This document shows positions 15,839 through 15,971 of a stretch of 15,971 nt of DNA, piece after piece. The notes below the pieces were generated by a model. It had not been told where the DNA came from, did not search any database, and saw only the letters and a program-made list of their open reading frames with translations. This stretch comes from JAWXCM01 sp034408745 (GTDB taxonomy: Bacteria > Acidobacteriota > Terriglobia > Bryobacterales > Bryobacteraceae), in NCBI GenBank assembly GCA_034408745.1, contig JAWXCM010000040.1, positions 1 to 15,971 on the forward strand, read 5' to 3'. The first letter of the stretch is position 1. Each line of letters starts with the position of its first letter. The position numbers and the translations under genes were made by a program.

Positions 15839-15971
15839 TTACCAGCCCGCGCCGCGAGTCTTCGTCTTCAGTTTCACCAGCCACATATCGGCCGTAATAT
15901 ACAGGGTGCCGCCGTCGTCGCCCCACGCACAATTGGCTGTCGCTTCACCCGTCGCCAGACGCCCCAGCAGC
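15839..15971 (-). CDS. SMP-30/gluconolactonase-like protein, C-terminal fragment (cut by window edge)
   Basis: The minus strand from the window edge encodes 43 in-frame residues ending GAGW and TAA (stop at 15841-15839). The segment ATANCAWGDDGGTLYITADMWLVKLK is characteristic of the last blades of SMP-30/gluconolactonase/LRE-like propellers, where N-C-x-(W/F)-G-D-D-G and LYITA recur. These enzymes are Ca2+- or Zn2+-dependent lactonases of sugar or xenobiotic lactones. The gene converges with the epimerase-like gene, their stop codons separated by 5 bp. The 5' part lies outside the window, so active-site residues and export signal cannot be checked. Confidence 0.72.
   Translation of the reverse strand, partial: LLGRLATGEATANCAWGDDGGTLYITADMWLVKLKTKTRGAGW

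Noticed and set aside
1..15971. CRISPR arrays, tRNA or rRNA genes, insertion sequences, phage or defence genes
   Set aside because: No regularly spaced repeats, no tRNA-like cloverleaf, no transposase or integrase motif and no terminal inverted repeats were seen while reading the window. Gene content is ordinary metabolism and secretion.

Overview
The window is about 16 kb of GC-rich bacterial chromosome. It carries no rRNA, tRNA, insertion sequence, CRISPR array or phage gene. Gene content points to Acidobacteriota, probably Bryobacterales/Solibacter-like. The clues are a secreted matrixin metalloprotease whose C-terminus resembles the domain described from Solibacter, a secreted acetylxylan-esterase-like hydrolase, a ScyD/ScyE-type propeller, and exported sugar isomerase/epimerase and SMP-30-type proteins. 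This placement is inference, since there is no marker gene.

Layout. (1) Positions 1-4628, minus strand: a co-directional set reading a small secreted protein (4071-4628), a secreted matrixin (1801-4074, overlapping it by ATGA) and a secreted alpha/beta-hydrolase (81-1784, 16 bp further on). Another gene may begin at 32 and run off the left edge. (2) Positions 4737-6623, minus strand: an Nramp Mn/Fe transporter fused to a universal-stress-protein domain. It has a good sigma70-type promoter overlapped by GTTAAC repeats. (3) Positions 6688-7236, minus strand: a small, probably exported protein of unknown function, head-to-head with and overlapping the next operon. (4) Positions 7188-13736, plus strand: a three-gene alpha-glucan operon, glgE, then a treS-maltokinase fusion, then a debranching-enzyme-like (alpha/alpha)6 glycosidase, with 3-bp gaps. 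(5) Positions 13762-14919 and 14946-15833, plus strand: an exported ScyD/ScyE-like propeller and an exported sugar-phosphate isomerase/epimerase-like protein. (6) Positions 15839-15971, minus strand: the 3' end of an SMP-30/gluconolactonase-like gene, convergent with the previous one.

How the genes work together. The fusion enzyme should isomerise trehalose to maltose (TreS) and phosphorylate it with ATP (Mak). GlgE then polymerises maltose-1-phosphate into alpha-1,4-glucan. No branching enzyme (GlgB) lies in the window; the third gene is instead a glycosidase of debranching-enzyme type, so the operon pairs synthesis with a trimming activity. The leader of glgE has a perfect 9-bp hairpin touching its ribosome binding site. 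The remaining genes are mostly exported hydrolases or sugar-handling proteins, as expected of a soil heterotroph living on polysaccharides.

No gap between genes exceeds about 110 bp, so there is no long unexplained intergenic DNA. The best candidates for new biology are regulatory: the glgE leader hairpin, the divergent overlap, the GTTAAC repeats at mntH and the apparently leaderless starts. Two gene associations also stand out: glgE-treS/mak with a debranching-like enzyme, and the small secreted protein paired with the matrixin.
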